DNA of 64,000 bases, taken from assembly GCF_014649335.1 (NCBI RefSeq), contig NZ_BMSV01000003.1, positions 1 through 64,000 on the forward strand. Reading direction: 5' to 3'. This document shows positions 19,249 to 28,584 of the stretch, piece after piece. The notes beneath the pieces were generated by a model. That model did not search any database, had not been told where the DNA came from, and saw nothing but the letters and a program-made list of their open reading frames with translations. Each line of letters opens with the position of its first letter. The stretch's first letter is position 1. The position numbers and the translations under genes were made by a program. Source of the stretch: Streptomyces roseolilacinus (lineage in GTDB: Bacteria > Actinomycetota > Actinomycetes > Streptomycetales > Streptomycetaceae).

Positions 19249-22200
19249 TCACGCGCGCAGCCGCAGCCCCCTCGGTGTGGCGTGGAAGCCCGCGGCCTCC
19301 AGGGCGGGGGACAGGGGGGAGGTGAGGGCGGCCGTCCCGTTGACGCGCTCGACGGTGACCGTGCCCAGCGCGCCCTCGCCCGCGGCGGCCGCCAGGGCCT
19401 CCGCGGCGGCCCGGAGGGACGGGGCCTGCGGGTCGGAGGACCACGACAGCAGGGTCTTGCCGCCGCGTTCCACGTACAGCGTCAGCTCGCCGTCCACCAG
19501 GACCACCAGCGAGCCCGCCTTGCGGCCCGGCTTGTGGCCCGCGCCGGTCGGCGGCTCCGGCCAGGGGAGGGCCGCGCCGTACGCGTTGGCCGGGTCGGCG
19601 GCGGCCAGGACGACGGCCCGCGGGTCGGCGGACCCCTCGGCACGCTCCCGGGCCGACGCCGCGGCCCGCAGCCGGTCCACGGCCCCGTCCATCGCGAACT
19701 GGGCGGCGCCCAGGCCCTCCACGACGTAGCCGCGGCGGGCCTGGCCGCTGTCCTCGAACGCGGACAGGATCCGGTACGTGGCGGAGAAGCCGCCCTCGAC
19801 GCCCTCGGCGGCCACCGCGCCGCGCGTGACCACGCCGTGCCGGTCCAGCAGCGTCCGGGCCAGGGCGTGGGCGCGGTGCGTGGGCTCGGGCTCGGCGGGC
19901 GGCAGCAGGGACCAGCGGCCGCTCACCGTGGGCGGCCCGGAGCGGGAGGCGGGGCGGGCGGTGGCGGTCAGCGTCCCGTACCGGCCGCGTGGCACGGGGC
20001 GCCTGGCCCGGTGGGCGGTGGAACCCGCCGTACGGCCGGAGCCGAGCACGGCGCGCAGCGGGGCGAGGGTGTCGTTGGTCAGCCGGCCGGACCAGGCGAG
20101 GTCCCACAGGGCGTCGGCGAGTTGGGGGTCGGTGACGTCCGGGTGCGTGGTCGCCCGGACCTGGTCGGCGATCTGACGGAAGAACAGCCCGTACCCGCCG
20201 GACAGGACGGTGAGCACGGACTCGTGGAGCGCCGTCGGCTCCAGCGGGTGCGGCGGGGGCAGGAGCAGCGGCGCGGCGTCGGCGAGGTACAGGGACACCC
20301 AGCCGTCCTTGCCGGGCAGGGCGCCCGCGCCCGCCCACACGACCTCGCCGGTGGTGGTCAGTTCGTCCAGCAGCCGGGGGGCGTAGTCGCGGACCCGGGA
20401 GGGCAGGACCAGCCTCTCCAGCGCCGACGCGGGTACGGGCGCGCCCTGCAACTGCTCGATCGCGCGGGCCAGGCCGTCGATGCCGCGCAGCCCGCCGCCC
20501 CCCACGTGCTGCCACTGCGGCAGGAACGTGGCGAGCGCGGCCGGCGGGACCGGCTCCAGCTCCTGGCGCAGCGCGGCCAGGGAGCGGCGCCGCAGCCGGC
20601 GCAGCACCGTGGCGTCGCACCACTCCTGGCCGACGCCCGACGGGTGGAACTCGCCCTGGACGACGCGGCCGCCCGCGGCGAGGCGGTGCAGCGCCCCGTC
20701 CGTGACGGCGGTGCCGAGCCCGAACCGGGCGGCGGCCTGCGCGGACGTGAACGGGCCGTGGGTGCGCGCGTAACGTGCCAGGAGGTCGCCGAGCGGGTCC
20801 TTCACCGGCTCCGTGAACGCCTCGGGGACACCGACCGGCAGGGCCGTGCCCAGCGCGTCGCGCAGGCGGCCGGCGTCCTCGACGGCCGCCCAGTGCTCGG
20901 CGCCCGCGATCCGGACCCGGATCGCCCGCCGGGCGGCCGCCAGCTCCTCGGGCCAGGCCGGGTCGGCGCCCCGCTCGGCCAACTCGGCCCCGGTGAGCGG
21001 GCCCAGCACGCGCAGCGCGTCGGCGACGCCCTCCGGGTCCTTCACCCGGCGCTCGTCCGTACGCCACTGCAGCTCGCGCTCCAGCTCGGCCAGCACCTCC
21101 GGGTCGAGCAGCTCGCGCAGCTCCGCCTGGCCCAGCAGCTCCGCGAGCAGCCGCGAGTCCAGGGACAGGGCGGCCGCCCGGCGCTCGGCGAGCGGCGAGT
21201 CCCCCTCGTACAGGAACTGGGCCACGTACCCGAACAGCAGCGAGCGGGCGAACGGCGAGGGCTCCGGCGTGGTGACCTCCACCAGGCGGACGCGACGCGA
21301 CGCCACGTCCCCCATCAGCTCCTGGAGGCCCGGTACGTCGAACACGTCCTGGAGGCACTCGCGGACCGCCTCCAGGACGATCGGGAACGAACCGAACTCG
21401 CTCGCCACCTGCAGCAGTTGCGCCGCGCGCTGGCGCTGCTGCCACAGCGGGGTGCGCTTGCCGGGATCGCGCTTGGGCAGCAGCAGGGCCCGGGCGGCGC
21501 ACTCCCGGAAGCGGGAGGCGAACAGCGCCGAACCGCCGACCTGTTCGGTGACGACCCGATCGACCTCGTCCTTGTCGAGGACGACGTCGGCGGCGCCGAC
21601 CGGGGCCTGCTCGCCGTCGTACTCCGGGCCCGGGGCGGACGGCTCCTGGTCCAGCAGGTCGAGGCCCATCAGGTCGGCGTCCGGCAGGCGCAGGACGATG
21701 CCGTCGTCGGCGTGCATGACCTGGGCGTCCATGCCGTACCGCTCCGCGAGCCGGGCACCGAGCGCGAGCGCCCACGGGGCGTGCACCTGGGCGCCGAACG
21801 GCGAGTGCACCACCACGCGCCAGTCGCCCAGCTCGTCGCGGAACCGCTCCACGAGGATCGTCCGGTCGTCCGGCACGTGCCCGCAGGCGCGGCGCTGCTC
21901 GTCCAGGTACGCCAGGACGTTGTCGGCGGCCCACGCGTCGAGCCCCGCCGCGGTCAGCCGCAGCCGCGCGTCGTCCGGCGCCAGCGAGCCGACCTCCCGC
22001 AGGAACGCCCCCACCGCCCGGCCCAGTTCGAGCGGACGGCCCAGCTGGTCGCCCTTCCAGAACGGCAGCCGTCCGGGCACGCCGGGCGCGGGCGACACCA
22101 GCACCCGGTCGCGCGTGATGTCCTCGATCCGCCACGACGACGTACCGAGCGTGAACACGTCGCCGACGCGCGACTCGTACACCATCTCCTCGTCGAGCTC

Positions 22201-23883
22201 ACCGACCCGGCCCCCGCCCCGCTTCGGGTCGGCGCCCGCGAGGAAGACACCGAACAGGCCCCGGTCGGGGATCGTGCCGCCCGAGGTGACGGCCAGGCGC
22301 TGGGCGCCGGGGCGCCCCGTGACCGCGCCGGTGACCCGGTCCCACACCACGCGCGGGCGCAGCTCCGCGAACGCGTCCGACGGATAGCGCCCGGCGAGCA
22401 TGTCCAGCACGGCCGTGAACGCCGACTCCGGCAGCGACGCGAACGGGGCCGCCCGCCGCACCAGCGCCAACAGGTCGTCGTAGCTCCACGTGTCCAGCGC
22501 GACCATGGCGACGAGCTGCTGGGCCAGCACGTCCAGCGGGTTGGCCGGGACGCGCAGCGACTCGATGGCGCCCCGCCGCATCCGCTCCGTCACCACCGCC
22601 GCCTGCACCAGGTCGCCCCGGTACTTCGGGAACACCACGCCCCGCGACACGGCGCCCACCTGGTGCCCGGCGCGGCCCACGCGCTGGAGCCCGGACGCCA
22701 CGGACGGCGGCGACTCGACCTGGACGACCAGGTCGACCGCGCCCATGTCGATGCCCAGCTCCAGACTGGACGTGGCCACCACGGCGGGCAGGCGGCCGGC
22801 CTTCAGGTCCTCCTCGACCAGCGCCCGCTGCTCCTTGGACACCGAGCCGTGGTGCGCCCGCGCCAGCAGCGGCGGCGCGCCCCTGGCGGCGCCGGACTGG
22901 GCCATCAGCTCGGCGGGGGAGGCGTCGTCGGGCAGCGCCTCGCCCGTGGCCCGCTCGTACGCGATCTCGTTGAGCCGGTTGCACAGCCGCTCGGCCAGAC
23001 GCCGCGAGTTGGCGAACACGATCGTCGACCGGTGCTCCTGCACCAGGTCCGCGATCCGCTCCTCCACGCGCGGCCAGATCGACGGCTTCTCGCCGGGGCC
23101 GCCGCCCGCGTCGGCGGCCGGCGAGCCGCCCAGTTCGCCCAGGTCCTCGACGGGCACCACCACGGACAGGTCGAACTCCTTGCCGGACGGCGGCTGGACC
23201 ACCTCGACCCTCCGCTGCGGCGACAGGAACCGCGCCACCTCGTCCACCGGCCGCACCGTCGCGGACAGGCCGATCCTGCGCGCGGGGCGGGGCAGCAGCC
23301 CGTCGAGCCGCTCCAGGGAGAGCGCCAGGTGGGCGCCCCGCTTCGTGCCCGCCACGGCGTGCACCTCGTCGAGGATCACCGTCTCCACGCCCGCCAGCGC
23401 GTCGCGCGCGGCGGACGTCAGCATCAGGAACAGCGACTCCGGCGTGGTGATGAGGATGTCCGGCGGGCGTGTCGCCAGCGAGCGCCGTTCCGCGGGCGGC
23501 GTGTCACCCGAGCGGATCCCGACCCGCACCTCCGGCTCCGGCAGCCCCCGCCGCACGGACTCCTGGCGGATGCCCGTCAGCGGGCTGCGCAGGTTCCGCT
23601 CCACGTCGACCGCCAGCGCCTTCAGCGGCGACACGTACAGCACCCGGCAGCGCTTCTTCGGGTCGGCGGGCGGCGGCGTCGACGCCAGCCGGTCCAGGGC
23701 GGCGAGGAACGCCGCCAGCGTCTTGCCGGACCCCGTCGGCGCCACGACCAGCACGTCCGACCCCGCGCCGATGGCCCGCCACGCCCCTTCCTGGGCGGCG
23801 GTGGGCGCGCTGAACGCCCCCGTGAACCAGCCGCGGGTCGCGGGGGAGAAGGAGTCGAGTGCGGTCCCGGCCATGCCCCCCAT
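19249..23883 (-). CDS. lhr: Lhr-type ATP-dependent DNA helicase
   Basis: A protein of 1544 residues, the usual length of full Lhr (core plus C-terminal domain). The N-terminal superfamily 2 core has Walker A APTGSGKT, a DEVH box in VILDEVHAVAGT, motif III LSATVRP, and motif VI QRVGRAGHQVG. It is followed by the Lhr-specific winged helix and domain 4. About 600 further residues form the Lhr-CTD, which in mycobacteria mediates tetramerisation. Lhr is a 3'-5' ssDNA-dependent translocase linked to interstrand crosslink and oxidative damage repair. ATG 23883 has GGCGGGG 6 nt upstream; ATG 23874 is the alternative. It is cotranscribed with nei by position and divergent from an AraC regulator. Confidence 0.93.
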   Translation of the reverse strand: MGGMAGTALDSFSPATRGWFTGAFSAPTAAQEGAWRAIGAGSDVLVVAPTGSGKTLAAFLAALDRLASTPPPADPKKRCRVLYVSPLKALAVDVERNLRSPLTGIRQESVRRGLPEPEVRVGIRSGDTPPAERRSLATRPPDILITTPESLFLMLTSAARDALAGVETVILDEVHAVAGTKRGAHLALSLERLDGLLPRPARRIGLSATVRPVDEVARFLSPQRRVEVVQPPSGKEFDLSVVVPVEDLGELGGSPAADAGGGPGEKPSIWPRVEERIADLVQEHRSTIVFANSRRLAERLCNRLNEIAYERATGEALPDDASPAELMAQSGAARGAPPLLARAHHGSVSKEQRALVEEDLKAGRLPAVVATSSLELGIDMGAVDLVVQVESPPSVASGLQRVGRAGHQVGAVSRGVVFPKYRGDLVQAAVVTERMRRGAIESLRVPANPLDVLAQQLVAMVALDTWSYDDLLALVRRAAPFASLPESAFTAVLDMLAGRYPSDAFAELRPRVVWDRVTGAVTGRPGAQRLAVTSGGTIPDRGLFGVFLAGADPKRGGGRVGELDEEMVYESRVGDVFTLGTSSWRIEDITRDRVLVSPAPGVPGRLPFWKGDQLGRPLELGRAVGAFLREVGSLAPDDARLRLTAAGLDAWAADNVLAYLDEQRRACGHVPDDRTILVERFRDELGDWRVVVHSPFGAQVHAPWALALGARLAERYGMDAQVMHADDGIVLRLPDADLMGLDLLDQEPSAPGPEYDGEQAPVGAADVVLDKDEVDRVVTEQVGGSALFASRFRECAARALLLPKRDPGKRTPLWQQRQRAAQLLQVASEFGSFPIVLEAVRECLQDVFDVPGLQELMGDVASRRVRLVEVTTPEPSPFARSLLFGYVAQFLYEGDSPLAERRAAALSLDSRLLAELLGQAELRELLDPEVLAELERELQWRTDERRVKDPEGVADALRVLGPLTGAELAERGADPAWPEELAAARRAIRVRIAGAEHWAAVEDAGRLRDALGTALPVGVPEAFTEPVKDPLGDLLARYARTHGPFTSAQAAARFGLGTAVTDGALHRLAAGGRVVQGEFHPSGVGQEWCDATVLRRLRRRSLAALRQELEPVPPAALATFLPQWQHVGGGGLRGIDGLARAIEQLQGAPVPASALERLVLPSRVRDYAPRLLDELTTTGEVVWAGAGALPGKDGWVSLYLADAAPLLLPPPHPLEPTALHESVLTVLSGGYGLFFRQIADQVRATTHPDVTDPQLADALWDLAWSGRLTNDTLAPLRAVLGSGRTAGSTAHRARRPVPRGRYGTLTATARPASRSGPPTVSGRWSLLPPAEPEPTHRAHALARTLLDRHGVVTRGAVAAEGVEGGFSATYRILSAFEDSGQARRGYVVEGLGAAQFAMDGAVDRLRAAASARERAEGSADPRAVVLAAADPANAYGAALPWPEPPTGAGHKPGRKAGSLVVLVDGELTLYVERGGKTLLSWSSDPQAPSLRAAAEALAAAAGEGALGTVTVERVNGTAALTSPLSPALEAAGFHATPRGLRLRA

Positions 23884-23965
23884 CGTGCACCCCGCCACCG
23901 ACAACCGGCGTCCGAACCGTGGACCCGCAGGTCAGCGTGGGTGCCGTCGGGCGCAGAATGGAGGC

Positions 23966-24841
23966 ATGGCGACCACCCCGGACGGCGGACGGCCCGACGA
24001 GTGGGCCCGGCACTGGCAGTACCCGGGGGTGCCCGGCCTCGACCTGCTGCGCGCCCGCTACGTCCGCCACTCCTTCTCCCGCCACAGCCACGAGGGCTAC
24101 GTGCTGGGCGCCGTCCGCCGGGGCGTCGAGGACGTCGTCATGCCGGAGGGCACGATCAGGGCCCGCCCCGGCACCGTCGTCATGATCAACCCCGAGGTGC
24201 CGCACTCCGCGCACGCCGGGGTGCCCGAAGGCTGGTCGTACGCCACGCTCTACCCGTCGTCGCGGCTGGTCGCCGAGATCGCCGAGGAGGAGACCACCCT
24301 GCGCGGCACGGTCGCCTTCGGCGAGACCATCGTCGAGGACGAGAGCACCGCCCGGCTGATCCGCGCCGTGCACCGCGCGGCCGAGGAGGGCAACGCCCTC
24401 GCCGCCGACAGCGTCCTGCGCGTCGCCGTCGCCCGGCTGCTGGGCCGCCACGGCCGCACCCCCCTCCCGCAGCGGACCCCGCGCACCGCCGGCGCCCGCA
24501 CGGCCGCCGCCGCGCGCGAGGTGCTCCTCGACCGCATGGCCGGGCCGCCCTCCCTGGAGCAGCTCGCCCGGGAGCTCGGCACCAGCCCGTTCACGCTGCT
24601 GCGCGCCTTCAAGGCGGCGTACGGGATGCCGCCCCACACCTGGCTCACCAACGCGCGCGTACGGGCCGCCCGCCGTCTCCTGGAGGCGGGCAGGGCCCCC
24701 GGCGAGGCGGCCGTGGAGGTCGGCTTCACCGACCAACCCCACCTCAACCGCCACTTCACCCGGATCGTCGGCGTCCCGCCCGGCGCCTACCAGCGGGAAC
24801 GCGCAAGAACGTACAAGACCGGGGGAGCCGGGCGGCCGTAG
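23966..24841 (+). CDS. AraC-family transcriptional regulator
   Basis: A protein of 291 residues. An N-terminal cupin-like AraC effector domain (about 15-150) includes the SFSRHSHEGYVLGAV and INPEVPHSAHAG motifs. A C-terminal double HTH domain (about 185-285) shows the PSLEQLARELGTSPFTLLR helix pair and GFTDQPHLNRHFTRIVG. The domain order is typical of regulators of amino-acid exporters in Streptomyces. The gene ends 10 nt before azlC on the same strand and so probably controls azlCD; the ligand is not deducible. The ATG at 23966 has a CAGAAT hexamer 6 nt before it, and the GGAGG seen is too close to act as a ribosome site. Confidence 0.9.
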   Translation: MATTPDGGRPDEWARHWQYPGVPGLDLLRARYVRHSFSRHSHEGYVLGAVRRGVEDVVMPEGTIRARPGTVVMINPEVPHSAHAGVPEGWSYATLYPSSRLVAEIAEEETTLRGTVAFGETIVEDESTARLIRAVHRAAEEGNALAADSVLRVAVARLLGRHGRTPLPQRTPRTAGARTAAAAREVLLDRMAGPPSLEQLARELGTSPFTLLRAFKAAYGMPPHTWLTNARVRAARRLLEAGRAPGEAAVEVGFTDQPHLNRHFTRIVGVPPGAYQRERARTYKTGGAGRP

Positions 24842-24844
24842 CGT
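24839..24844 (+). promoter_or_regulatory. -10 element (TAGCGT) overlapping the araC stop, for leaderless azlC
   Basis: The TAG stop codon of the regulator forms the first half of TAGCGT, which ends 7 nt before the azlC GTG at 24852. No Shine-Dalgarno sequence is seen between them. Confidence 0.4.
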
Positions 24845-24851
24845 CCCGGGC

Positions 24852-25607
24852 GTGGCAGAACAGTCGACACCACCAGCAGCACCCGCGGCGGGGCACACCG
24901 CGCGCGCGGAGGCGGCGAAGCCCGCGGACGCGGCGAAGCCGGACCGGGCCGTCGTACGGGACTCCCTCGGCGTCGGCGTCGCCGTCGGCCTTTCCGGCTT
25001 CGCCTTCGGGGTCACCTCGGTCGGCGCCGGGCTCGGCCTCCTCCAGACCTGCGCGCTCAGCCTGCTCGTCTTCACCGGCGCCTCGCAGTTCGCGCTCGTC
25101 GGCGCGCTCGCCGCCGGAGGCAACCCGTTCACCGCCGCCGCGGGCGCCTTCTTCCTCGGCACCCGCAACGCCTTCTACGGGCTGCGCCTCTCCCAGCTCC
25201 TGGCCCTCCCGCGGGCGCTGCGTCCGCTCGGCGCCCACTGGGTCATCGACGAGACGACGGCGGTGGCCCTCGCCCAGCCCACGCGCCGCGCCGCCAGGAT
25301 CGGCTTCACCGTCACCGGCCTGACCCTGTACGTGCTGTGGAACCTCACCACGCTCGTCGGCGCCCTGGGCGCGGAGGCCGTCGGCGACACCGACGCCTGG
25401 GGGCTCGACGCCGCCGGTCCGGCCGTCTTCCTCGCCCTGCTCGCCCCGATGCTCCGCTCCGCGACCGACCGGGCCGTCGCCGGCCTGGCCGTCGTCCTGG
25501 GGCTCGGGTTCCTGCCGGTGCTGCCCGCCGGCGTGCCGGTGCTCGTCGCCGCGCTGGCCGCCCCCGCCGTGCTGTGGCTGCGAGGGCGCCGGGAGGACCG
25601 GCGATGA
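24852..25607 (+). CDS. azlC: AzlC-family branched-chain amino acid permease, large subunit
   Basis: A protein of 251 residues. After a hydrophilic Ala-rich N-terminus (about 35 residues) come five or more hydrophobic helices with family signatures: GLSGFAFGVTSVGAGL, the SLLVFTGASQFALVG motif and GTRNAFYGLRL. AzlC with the small AzlD forms a membrane exporter for branched-chain amino acids or analogues. The stop overlaps the azlD start (ATGA), so the two subunits are translationally coupled. It starts with GTG only 10 nt after the AraC regulator. The substrate is inferred from the family only. Confidence 0.9.
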   Translation: MAEQSTPPAAPAAGHTARAEAAKPADAAKPDRAVVRDSLGVGVAVGLSGFAFGVTSVGAGLGLLQTCALSLLVFTGASQFALVGALAAGGNPFTAAAGAFFLGTRNAFYGLRLSQLLALPRALRPLGAHWVIDETTAVALAQPTRRAARIGFTVTGLTLYVLWNLTTLVGALGAEAVGDTDAWGLDAAGPAVFLALLAPMLRSATDRAVAGLAVVLGLGFLPVLPAGVPVLVAALAAPAVLWLRGRREDRR

Positions 25608-25921
25608 ACACCACCACCGTCTGGATCGCGATCGGCCTGACCACCGTCGGCTGCTACCTGCTGAAGCTCGGCGGCCTGCTGGTGCCGGCCGACACCCTGG
25701 AACGGCCCCTGGTGCGGCGCCTGGCGGCGCTGCTGCCGATCGCCCTGCTCGCCGCGCTCACCGCGCAGCAGACGTTCAGCGCGGACGGCGCGCTCGTCGT
25801 CGACGCCCGCGGAGCGGGCCTCGCCGCCGCGGCCCTCGCCCTGGTGCTCCGCGCGCCGTTCCTGGTGGTCGTCGCCGTGGCCGTGGTGGTCACGGCCGGG
25901 GTGCGGGCGCTGGGCGGCTGA
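25604..25921 (+). CDS. azlD: AzlD-family small subunit of amino acid exporter
   Basis: A protein of 105 residues, with about four hydrophobic segments and the typical N-terminal TTVGCYLLKLGG and central LPIALLAALTAQQTF motifs. The ATG overlaps the azlC TGA, and GGGAGG lies inside the azlC 3' end. It is the standard partner of AzlC. Confidence 0.9.
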   Translation: MNTTTVWIAIGLTTVGCYLLKLGGLLVPADTLERPLVRRLAALLPIALLAALTAQQTFSADGALVVDARGAGLAAAALALVLRAPFLVVVAVAVVVTAGVRALGG

Positions 25922-25984
25922 CCCGCGCCGGCCGGCCCGTGAGGACCGGCCCCGCCACGGGCCGGCCGGCACGGGGCCGCGCCC

Positions 25985-26899
25985 TCAGCCGACGGGGCGG
26001 CCGTGTGCCCGCAGCGTGCGCAGCGCCTCGATCGTGACGATCGGCCGCGACTCCAGGACGGCGCCGGGCGCCCACTGCCGCCGGCCGACCGGCCAGCCGC
26101 CGTCCTCGGCCTGCCGGGAGGCCAGGTGGTCCAGGGAGCGGGCCATCTCCCCGTCGGTGAACCACCGCCGGGCGAGCGAGTCCGGCACGCGCGCGTAGTC
26201 GTGCGGGAAGTGGTACTCGCCCGGCGCGTACCCGGGAGCGAGCGGGTACGCGCCGGCCCGCTCCGGCTCCAGCACCGCCAGCCGCCGCTCCCGCACCACC
26301 CGGCCCAGCCGGTCCGCCGCCTCCTCCGCCCGGTCCCGGTCCAGGACCCCGTCGAGGAACGCCACGGCGGCCTCGACCTCGTACGGGTGCGTCGGCCGGC
26401 CCCCCGCGATCGCCTCGACCGCCGCCCAGCAGAAGTCAGTGGCGCGGAACAGCCACGCGTGCCAGATCCGGTTGCGGTGGAGCAGCCCGACCACCGGGCC
26501 GGTGGCCGGCAGGTCGCTCGGCGGGTCGTCGACGACCGGGACGAACGGCGCCACGGGATAGCCGCGCACCGACGGGTGGACGGCCGGCAGCGCGCCGTCG
26601 TGGGTGGAGACGCCGGTCAGGTACCGGCAGACCCGTTCCGCGCGCGGTCCGCCGCACCGGCCGATCGCGTCGAGCACGCGCAGCGCGTGCGCCGTGTGCA
26701 GCGGCTGGCTGACCGGGCCCCGCACGTCCGGTTCCAGGGCGTGCCCGTAGCCGCCGTCCTCGTTGGCGTACGGGAGGAGGGCGGCCTCCACGGCGTCGGC
26801 GCTCCCGCCCAGGAAGTGGTGGGCGAAGCGGCGTTGTTCGAGGACGCGGGCAGTGAGCCAGACGAACTGCTCGGCGCACCGAAGGGGAGTTCCAGCCAT
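25985..26899 (-). CDS. Conserved hypothetical protein with terpenoid-cyclase-like alpha/alpha repeats
   Basis: A protein of 304 residues. It lacks a signal peptide or membrane segment. Two glycine/aromatic stretches, NEDGGYGHALEPD (near residue 47) and RQAEDGGWPVGRR (near 280), resemble the repeats of squalene/prenyltransferase alpha/alpha toroids, and much of the rest is helical. No DXDD or DDXXD catalytic motif is seen, so I do not assign an enzyme activity. Its ATG at 26899 has TACGGT 6 nt upstream and no ribosome site. It is convergent with azlD and divergent from the DUF3046 gene. Confidence 0.75.
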   Translation of the reverse strand: MAGTPLRCAEQFVWLTARVLEQRRFAHHFLGGSADAVEAALLPYANEDGGYGHALEPDVRGPVSQPLHTAHALRVLDAIGRCGGPRAERVCRYLTGVSTHDGALPAVHPSVRGYPVAPFVPVVDDPPSDLPATGPVVGLLHRNRIWHAWLFRATDFCWAAVEAIAGGRPTHPYEVEAAVAFLDGVLDRDRAEEAADRLGRVVRERRLAVLEPERAGAYPLAPGYAPGEYHFPHDYARVPDSLARRWFTDGEMARSLDHLASRQAEDGGWPVGRRQWAPGAVLESRPIVTIEALRTLRAHGRPVG

Positions 26900-26905
26900 G
26901 TCCCG

Positions 26906-26911
26906 ACCGTA
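26906..26911 (-). promoter_or_regulatory. -10 element (TACGGT) for a leaderless transcript
   Basis: On the minus strand TACGGT ends 6 nt before ATG 26899 and no Shine-Dalgarno sequence intervenes. Confidence 0.45.
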
Positions 26912-26978
26912 GGGCGGAAAGGGTTCCGGGCAAGCGGTCGGGGACGGTCTGCACTCTCAGGAGCGCGATACTGGACGC

Positions 26979-27173
26979 ATGCGGTTGACGATTTTCTGGG
27001 AGCGCATGGCGGACCACTTCGGCGGGGCCTACGCCGAGTCCTTCGCACGCGACCACGTGATGTCCGAGCTGGGCGGCCGGACGGTGTACGAGGCGCTCGA
27101 CGCCGGCTGGGAGGCCAAGGACGTGTGGCGCGCCGTGTGCGCGGCCGTCGGCGTGCCCGCCGACAAGCGCTGA
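26979..27173 (+). CDS. DUF3046 family protein
   Basis: A protein of 64 residues matching the small actinobacterial DUF3046 family: it begins MRLTIFWERMADHFG and carries the conserved FARDHVMSELGGRTV and AKDVWRAVC motifs. The family typically lies next to recA-recX in actinomycetes, as here. Function unknown. The start has GATACT 6 nt upstream and no Shine-Dalgarno, so it may also be leaderless. Confidence 0.88.
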   Translation: MRLTIFWERMADHFGGAYAESFARDHVMSELGGRTVYEALDAGWEAKDVWRAVCAAVGVPADKR

Positions 27174-27252
27174 CCCACGGCCCGGACGCGGCCGGACGGG
27201 GGTTGTCCACAGGGCCGAGCACGGTGTCGCCGACGTGCGCGACACTTGCCCC

Positions 27253-28584
27253 GTGGCCCCGACTGACGAGACCCCGAACCCCGCCCCCGACCCCGATCCG
27301 ACCGCCGCCCCCACCGCCGACCAGGCCGGTTCGACGACTGTTTCGCCGACCGGCCCGACGGTTCCGACGTCCGGTCCGACGGCCGCACCGACCGGCACCC
27401 CGGCGCCGGCCGGCGGACCTGCTCCGGCGACCGCGGGCGCCGCCCGGATGCCGCGCTGGCTGCCGAAGGCGATGGCTCTCGCACTGGCCCTCTACGCCTG
27501 CTTCCAACTGGGCAGCTGGGCGTTCCACCAGCTCATCGGGCTGCTGATCAACATCCTGATCGCGTTCTTCCTCGCTCTCGCCGTCGAGCCCGCGGTCGGT
27601 CGCATGGCCGCGCGGGGGATGCGCCGGGGTCTGGCGACGTTCCTGGTGTTCCTGGGCGTCGTCATCGTGAGCGTCGGCTTCGTCGTCCTCCTCGGGTCGA
27701 TGCTCGCCGGTCAGATCGTCGACATGGTCGAGGACCTCCCCAAGTACCTCGACTCGCTGATCAACTGGATCAACCACACCTTCCACACGGAGCTGTCCCG
27801 GGTCGCGGTCCAGGACAGCCTCCTGCGCTCCGACTGGCTGCGGCAATACGTGGAGAACAGCGCGAGCGGCGTGCTCGACGTCTCCGCCACCGTGCTCGGC
27901 GGCCTCTTCAAGCTCCTGACGATCCTCCTGTTCTCGTTCTACTTCGCCGCGGACGGCCCCCGCCTGCGCCGCGCCCTGTGCTCCGTGCTGCCCCCGGCGA
28001 AGCAGGCGGAGGTGCTGCGGGCCTGGGAGATCGCGGTCGACAAGACCGGCGGCTACCTCTACTCGCGGGGCCTGATGGCCCTGTGCTCCGGCGTGGCGCA
28101 CTTCGTCCTGCTGGAGTTCCTGGGCGTTCCCTACGCGCCCGCGCTGGCCGTGTGGGTCGGCCTCGTCTCCCAGTTCCTGCCCACCATCGGCACGTACCTG
28201 GCGGGCGCGCTGCCGATGCTGATCGCGTTCACCGTCGCCCCCTGGTACGCGCTGTGGGTGCTGGCGTTCGTCGTCGTGTACCAGCAGTTCGAGAACTACC
28301 TGCTCCAGCCCAAGCTCACCGCGCGGACCGTGGACATCCACCCGGCGGTGGCCTTCGGCTCCGTCGTCGCGGGCACCGCGCTGCTCGGCGCGGTCGGCGC
28401 GCTGATAGCGATCCCGGCGGTCGCCACGCTCCAGGCGTTCCTCGGCGCGTACGTGAAGCGGTACGCGGTGACGGAGGACCCGCGGATGCACGGCCACCGC
28501 CGGCACGGCGAGATGGTGCTGTCCCGGGTCCAGCGGGCGCTGCGCACCGGGCGGGACCAGGCGCCTCCCGAGGGCGGCGTCTGA
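27253..28584 (+). CDS. AI-2E family transporter (PerM/TerC-like permease)
   Basis: A protein of 443 residues. A Pro/Thr/Ala-rich, hydrophilic N-terminus (about 65 residues) precedes the AI-2E domain with some eight membrane helices, including the paired segments near residues 90-150 and the conserved QFLPTIGTYLAGALPM motif and QQFENYLLQPKL motif. Members export autoinducer-2 or act as Na+/H+ antiporters, so the substrate is uncertain. GTG 27253 is chosen because GACACT lies 6 nt upstream (possible leaderless start). GTG 27235 in the same frame has no better support. Downstream is a long gap before recA. Confidence 0.85.
   Translation: MAPTDETPNPAPDPDPTAAPTADQAGSTTVSPTGPTVPTSGPTAAPTGTPAPAGGPAPATAGAARMPRWLPKAMALALALYACFQLGSWAFHQLIGLLINILIAFFLALAVEPAVGRMAARGMRRGLATFLVFLGVVIVSVGFVVLLGSMLAGQIVDMVEDLPKYLDSLINWINHTFHTELSRVAVQDSLLRSDWLRQYVENSASGVLDVSATVLGGLFKLLTILLFSFYFAADGPRLRRALCSVLPPAKQAEVLRAWEIAVDKTGGYLYSRGLMALCSGVAHFVLLEFLGVPYAPALAVWVGLVSQFLPTIGTYLAGALPMLIAFTVAPWYALWVLAFVVVYQQFENYLLQPKLTARTVDIHPAVAFGSVVAGTALLGAVGALIAIPAVATLQAFLGAYVKRYAVTEDPRMHGHRRHGEMVLSRVQRALRTGRDQAPPEGGV

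Noticed and set aside
17927..22135. A 1402-codon minus-strand frame over nei and lhr
   Set aside because: It overlaps lhr in another frame and is Arg/Gly/Pro-rich; a shadow of the real genes.
18262..25323. A 2353-codon plus-strand frame over nei, lhr and azlC
   Set aside because: It runs antisense to lhr and nei and out of frame with araC and azlC; no motif.
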